Source: Gammaproteobacteria bacterium (GTDB taxonomy: Bacteria; Pseudomonadota; Gammaproteobacteria; Arenicellales; JAHEKD01). From it: a DNA stretch of 6,347 nt. The stretch covers positions 1-6,347 of the forward strand of contig JAHEKD010000155.1 in the NCBI GenBank assembly GCA_024638545.1, read 5' to 3'. Of this stretch, positions 6,016 to 6,347 are shown piece after piece. Both the position numbers and the translations under genes were made by a program. The notes beneath the pieces were generated by a model. That model saw nothing but the letters and a program-made list of their open reading frames with translations. It was not told the DNA's origin and made no database searches. Numbering within the stretch: the first letter of the stretch is position 1; each line of letters opens with the position of its first letter.

Positions 6016-6037
6016 GGAGTAAACTAGACTTTACTCC
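6016..6037. terminator. Perfect 8-base-pair hairpin over the emfourin-like stop codon
   Basis: GGAGTAAA (6016-6023) and TTTACTCC (6030-6037) pair perfectly around a 6-base loop. On the leftward strand the stem begins inside the last codon and contains the TAA stop of the 6031-6339 gene. No T run follows on either strand; leftward it runs into GGCCGGCC. It could slow RNA decay, help end transcription together with the GC-rich sequence, or act as a protein site. It is not a standard intrinsic terminator. Confidence 0.4.
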
Positions 6038-6339
6038 TGACTATTAGCCTTCGGGGTCAGTTTCAGATACGGTTTCAAGTCGTCAATCAATTCCAGAGTT
6101 TCATCGCTCAGTTGGGATTCGCTTAAACTGTACGTTCGCCCTGAATCTTCGTATTGCAACTCATAGATCACGGCATCGGCGGATAAACGATTCTGCTCTG
6201 TTTTTGATAACTCCGAAAGGCTCTCTTCGGAAAATTCGTTGCGCACAGAATCTAAAAGGTCTTCCGGAAGGGTTGATAAGTCAACACTGCCCTCGTAAGA
6301 AACGCCCATTCCTCCCGAGAATTTAATGATGAGAATCAT
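6031..6339 (-). CDS. Emfourin-like protein, possible M4 metalloprotease inhibitor
   Basis: This is a 102-residue, strongly acidic, soluble protein without signal peptide. It resembles the emfourin family, small inhibitors of thermolysin-like (M4) proteases encoded next to protealysin-type enzymes. What I see: a short first strand ending in SGG (IIKFSGGMG, 4-12), a second strand, TLPEDL (23-28) leading into a Ser/Glu-rich helix (29-50), then paired strands DAVIYELQYED (55-65) and RTYSLSES (68-75), and a final helix LSDETLELIDDL (77-88). That order and the SGG...TLP...Y...L pattern fit the family as I remember it; this is recognition, not an alignment. The ATG at 6339 is the first available start, but only eight bases lie before the window edge and the frame is open to it, so it may begin earlier. 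If the assignment holds, an M4 protease gene should lie just beyond the right edge. The stop codon lies in a perfect hairpin. Confidence 0.72.
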   Translation of the reverse strand: MILIIKFSGGMGVSYEGSVDLSTLPEDLLDSVRNEFSEESLSELSKTEQNRLSADAVIYELQYEDSGRTYSLSESQLSDETLELIDDLKPYLKLTPKANSQE

Positions 6340-6347
6340 GCCAATCG

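Larger units (their letters stand above)
5652..6030. other. Region between the ATPase and the emfourin-like gene
   Basis: These 379 bases hold no firmly supported gene. They contain the ATPase promoter region (5652-5703), a doubtful 85-residue ORF (5700-5957), a 15-base tandem duplication (5748-5777), and part of a perfect hairpin (6016-6037). GGCCGGCC at 6007-6014 is an 8-base self-complementary sequence beside that hairpin. Confidence 0.55.

Noticed and set aside
1..6347. CRISPR array, tRNA, rRNA or insertion sequence
   Set aside because: No spaced direct repeats, no cloverleaf-like sequence, no transposase and no terminal inverted repeats were seen.

Overview
The window looks like chromosomal DNA of a proteobacterium, most likely a gammaproteobacterium. 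The endonuclease IV reads closely like the E. coli enzyme from memory, spacing of genes and ribosome sites is ordinary bacterial, and two FNR/Anr-type boxes (TTGAT-N4-ATCAA) are present. The genus cannot be told. Nearly every recognisable gene lies on the minus strand, but gaps of 300 bases or more separate most of them, so this is a cluster of stress and low-oxygen genes rather than one operon.

Layout from left to right. Positions 580 to 1 (minus) hold the N-terminal 193 residues of a zinc-less medium-chain dehydrogenase/quinone-reductase-like protein, cut by the window edge. A perfect FNR-type box lies about 100 bases upstream. A possible small membrane protein (715-933, plus) is followed by a rho-independent terminator. 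Next come a short Dps/ferritin-like protein (1025-1462, minus) and endonuclease IV, nfo (1782-2624, minus), which keeps all nine metal ligands. A gene-free gap of about 320 bases follows.

From 5651 down to 2946 lies a complete P2-type cation ATPase of about 900 codons, interrupted by one in-frame TGA at 4548-4550. The same frame restarts at an ATG three bases later, preceded by a GGTGAG sequence. The gene therefore reads as two abutting ORFs. The first (367 aa) carries the actuator domain, M1-M4 and the phosphorylated Asp; the second (532 aa) carries the nucleotide domain, the TGDGVNDAP hinge and M5-M10. The ion-binding residues differ from the Ca2+ pump pattern. A second FNR-like box (one mismatch) sits just upstream.

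The right end holds a poorly supported small ORF with an internal 15-base tandem duplication, a perfect hairpin, and an acidic 102-residue protein that resembles emfourin-type inhibitors of M4 metalloproteases.

Taken together: iron sequestration and DNA protection (Dps), repair of oxidative DNA damage (Nfo), and a dehydrogenase and an ion pump both possibly switched by oxygen through an FNR/Anr-family regulator. The emfourin-like gene probably belongs to a separate unit extending past the right edge. The most unusual items are the split ATPase and its altered ion site.
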